Source: Pelotomaculum schinkii
GTDB taxonomy: Bacteria > Bacillota > Desulfotomaculia > Desulfotomaculales > Pelotomaculaceae
Length of the DNA: 64,000 nt
Reading direction: 5' to 3'
NCBI RefSeq assembly: GCF_004369205.1
Contig: NZ_QFGA01000001.1
Coordinates: forward strand, 62,001 to 126,000
Part shown: positions 62,388 through 64,000 of the stretch, one piece after another
How positions within the stretch are numbered: position 1 is the stretch's first letter
How the letters are laid out: every line of letters starts with the position of its first letter
Translations under genes and position numbers: made by a program
Notes under the pieces: model-generated
Database searches by the model: none
Seen by the model: the letters and a program-made list of their open reading frames with translations, nothing else
Told to the model about the DNA's origin: nothing

Positions 62388-62588
62388 GTAATTGAATATC
62401 ATGCAGGAGGTGGGGGAGAGGAGGTCGATAGTGAAGTCCTAAACAAAGTGTTGCGCAGAGCTGTTGCCGGACCTGAATTGCTCCTCCGGATAGGAAAGCA
62501 GGACAGCTGTGCGGGTGTACCGTCACTTTTATGAGGCAGAAGTGGCCCGGGGGAAGAAGTTTCAATTTAATTTGCAAAGGAGGTCAGG
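62388..62588 (+). other. Noncoding leader, possible structured RNA
   Basis: About 200 GC-rich, purine-biased bases without a credible gene before the SLH protein. Several short complementary segments exist (for example CAGAGCTGTT with GGACAGCTGTG, and TCCGG with CCGGA), so an RNA fold is possible. It did not match the c-di-GMP, c-di-AMP, SAM or cobalamin riboswitch consensus as I know them. AAAGGAGGTC at 62577-62586 is the ribosome site of the next gene. Confidence 0.35.
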
Positions 62589-63848
62589 ATGAAAAAATAT
62601 TTATTGGTTCTGTTGTTTACCCTGGCATGTTTTTGTCCCGGGCAGAATGTCTTTGCCCAGACCTTTAATGATATTCAGGACCACTGGGCGAAAGGCTATA
62701 TCAGCCAACTATCTGATGCCAATGTTATCAGAGGCTATCCAGACGGCACTTTCAAACCGGAAGGCAATATTACCAGGGCTGAATTCACCAAAGCGCTGGT
62801 GCTAAGCCGCGGCCTTCCTTTAAAACCTACGGTAAATCCCACATTCACAAATGTCGGAGCTTATCATTGGTGTTACCCCTACGTTGAATCGGCTATAGCT
62901 GCCGGAATTATTGTCCCCGATGAATATGTGCAAACAGCCTTTATTCCTGACGAACCAATAACCAGGGTGGAAGCCGCTATATTTCTGTCCCGGTCACTTG
63001 GCCTGGCAGAGGGATCCGGCTTTACCGGATTTGACGACGGTAACCAAATTCCTGTTGAGTTCAGGGGATATATCAGAGCGGTTAAAGAGCGCGGCTTGAT
63101 TGCCGGTTATCCCGACGGGACTTTCAGGCCGTGGAATCCTATCTCAAGGGCAGAAGCCAGTACTATTCTAGTACGTTACATGTATGAGCAGGGCAAGGGC
63201 AAAGGGTTGGTCACCATCAGCTATGACCATCAGTTTTCATCAGTATTTGAAAACGCCTTTCCTCTCCACAAGGCTTACGGTTATCCGGGAGTAAACTACG
63301 TCTGTACTTCGTCTGTGGGCTCAGAGGGGGCCATGACGGTAAAGCAATTAAAAGAAATGGAAGACGCAGGCTGGGAAACAGCTTCACACAGCGCCAATCA
63401 TCTGCACTTTAAAGATTTGGACGAAAAAGGTATACGCGATCAGCTGGAGAGATCAAAACAGTGGTTGAAGCAGTACAGCCTGACAGGGGAAAACTTTGCT
63501 TATCCTTTCAGGTTTGCTGCCGCCCCTAACCCGCTGGTGCGGGAGTATTACAACTCCGGCGCGACCTCCTATGACAAGCAGATTAATGTAAAACCTTTTA
63601 ATTCATATAAGCTAAGCAGGTATTACTTGCAAAAGCCGGGTGAGGAAGAAATTAAAGAGGTTCTGGACAAAACCGTGGCAGAGGGAGGTTGGACCATTTT
63701 CTATACACACAATGTTTACAAAGGCAACCAGACTCCAGATGATAAAAGCATCAATCAAGATACATTGCAATTCCTGTTTGACGAAATAGCAAAGAGGAAC
63801 ATGCAGGTAGTCACAGTGAAACAAGGCCTGCAACTGATGAGCCGGTAA
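62589..63848 (+). CDS. S-layer-homology polysaccharide deacetylase
   Basis: A 419-residue exported enzyme. The signal peptide (KKYLLVLLFTLACFCPGQNVFAQ, cut about residue 24) is followed by three SLH domains (about 26-70, 85-135, 150-200) that bind secondary cell-wall polymer. A NodB-type deacetylase domain follows (about 205-415). The metal-binding HSxxH is present as HSANHLH. The usual DD pair appears as SYDHQF, so one metal ligand Asp is replaced by His. It probably trims acetyl groups from wall or exopolysaccharide at the cell surface. The start is ATG 62589. Confidence 0.9.
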   Translation: MKKYLLVLLFTLACFCPGQNVFAQTFNDIQDHWAKGYISQLSDANVIRGYPDGTFKPEGNITRAEFTKALVLSRGLPLKPTVNPTFTNVGAYHWCYPYVESAIAAGIIVPDEYVQTAFIPDEPITRVEAAIFLSRSLGLAEGSGFTGFDDGNQIPVEFRGYIRAVKERGLIAGYPDGTFRPWNPISRAEASTILVRYMYEQGKGKGLVTISYDHQFSSVFENAFPLHKAYGYPGVNYVCTSSVGSEGAMTVKQLKEMEDAGWETASHSANHLHFKDLDEKGIRDQLERSKQWLKQYSLTGENFAYPFRFAAAPNPLVREYYNSGATSYDKQINVKPFNSYKLSRYYLQKPGEEEIKEVLDKTVAEGGWTIFYTHNVYKGNQTPDDKSINQDTLQFLFDEIAKRNMQVVTVKQGLQLMSR

Positions 63849-63968
63849 ATCTGACAACTGGAGTATCATTTTGGCTGGAAGAGTCATGAATCATGAGATA
63901 AAATGCCATTCACCCCTATGGAAGATTATCGGCTAGTTGGTTAGACAAAGAATGGGAGGGTGATACCG

Positions 63969-64000
63969 ATTAGCCAAAGGGGTTGGTGGATCATCGTGAG
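63969..64000 (+). CDS. Start of next gene (partial)
   Basis: A strong GGGAGGG ribosome site (63954-63960) precedes a frame reading ISQRGWWIIV, which looks like the start of a membrane protein, but only ten codons are inside the window. A GTG at 63960 lies within the ribosome site; an ATT at 63969 has better spacing. Function cannot be judged. Confidence 0.35.
   Translation, partial: MSQRGWWIIV

Noticed and set aside
62388-62588. c-di-GMP (GEMM) riboswitch before the SLH protein
   Set aside because: The conserved GEMM core segments as I know them are absent.

Overview
The window looks like chromosomal DNA of a Gram-positive, spore-forming type of anaerobe from the Peptococcaceae (Pelotomaculum/Desulfotomaculum-like). 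This is inferred from gene order (relA-dtd-hydrolase-hisS-aspS-rarA-Rrf2-iscS-iscU-mnmA-alaS-ireB-ruvX-mltG-U32), a T-box leader, frequent TTG starts behind strong Shine-Dalgarno sequences, an S-layer-homology protein, and a probable selenoprotein. I ran no database search; all names come from reading the translated sequence.

Layout. 1-9528: end of secD, secF, small membrane and zinc-finger proteins, a bifunctional-nuclease-family protein, recJ, relA, dtd and a metallo-beta-lactamase hydrolase. 9529-10733: a MITE-like inverted-repeat element, a DUF896 gene on the minus strand, and a T-box leader. 10734-16330: hisS, aspS, a probable 6S RNA, trxA and rarA. 16424-20679: iron-sulfur and tRNA thiolation block (cysteine desulfurase, IscR-type regulator, IscU scaffold, mnmA) and two tiny proteins. 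20741-24733: AI-2E-family permease and alaS behind a short attenuator. 24738-33941: an accessory island splitting the usual alaS-ireB neighbourhood. 34070-42782: core genes again (GNAT, ireB, aldo/keto reductase with ferredoxin domain, ruvX, DUF1292, VanW protein, mltG, U32 protease-like tRNA hydroxylase, penicillin-binding protein). 42854-43087: a hidden glutaredoxin-like gene on the minus strand with an in-frame TGA in the redox motif (probable selenocysteine). 43323-64000: exopolysaccharide cluster: nucleotide-sugar enzymes, a complete dTDP-rhamnose pathway (rmlA, C, D, B), glycosyltransferases, a methyltransferase, a flippase, two rhodanese lipoproteins, a Wzz/CpsD pair, an epimerase and an SLH-deacetylase.

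How the parts fit. The island carries an XRE regulator, a RhuM-family protein, four uncharacterised small genes ending in a C39-like cysteine-peptidase fold, a single-chain MmeI-type restriction-modification enzyme, a translationally coupled protein with a C-terminal HEPN-like R-x4-H motif, and a frameshifted phospholipase-D-like gene. Together these read as a phage-defence locus, and the small-gene cassette is the part I cannot match to a known system. The exopolysaccharide cluster holds most parts needed to make rhamnose- and uronic-acid-containing polymer, flip it, control its length and attach or trim it at the cell wall.

The strongest single discoveries are the in-frame TGA glutaredoxin with a hairpin placed like a bacterial SECIS, the uncharacterised cassette in the island, a CpsD-like kinase lacking its Walker A lysine, and a hisS-aspS T-box whose tRNA-binding bulge fits tRNA-Asp rather than tRNA-His.
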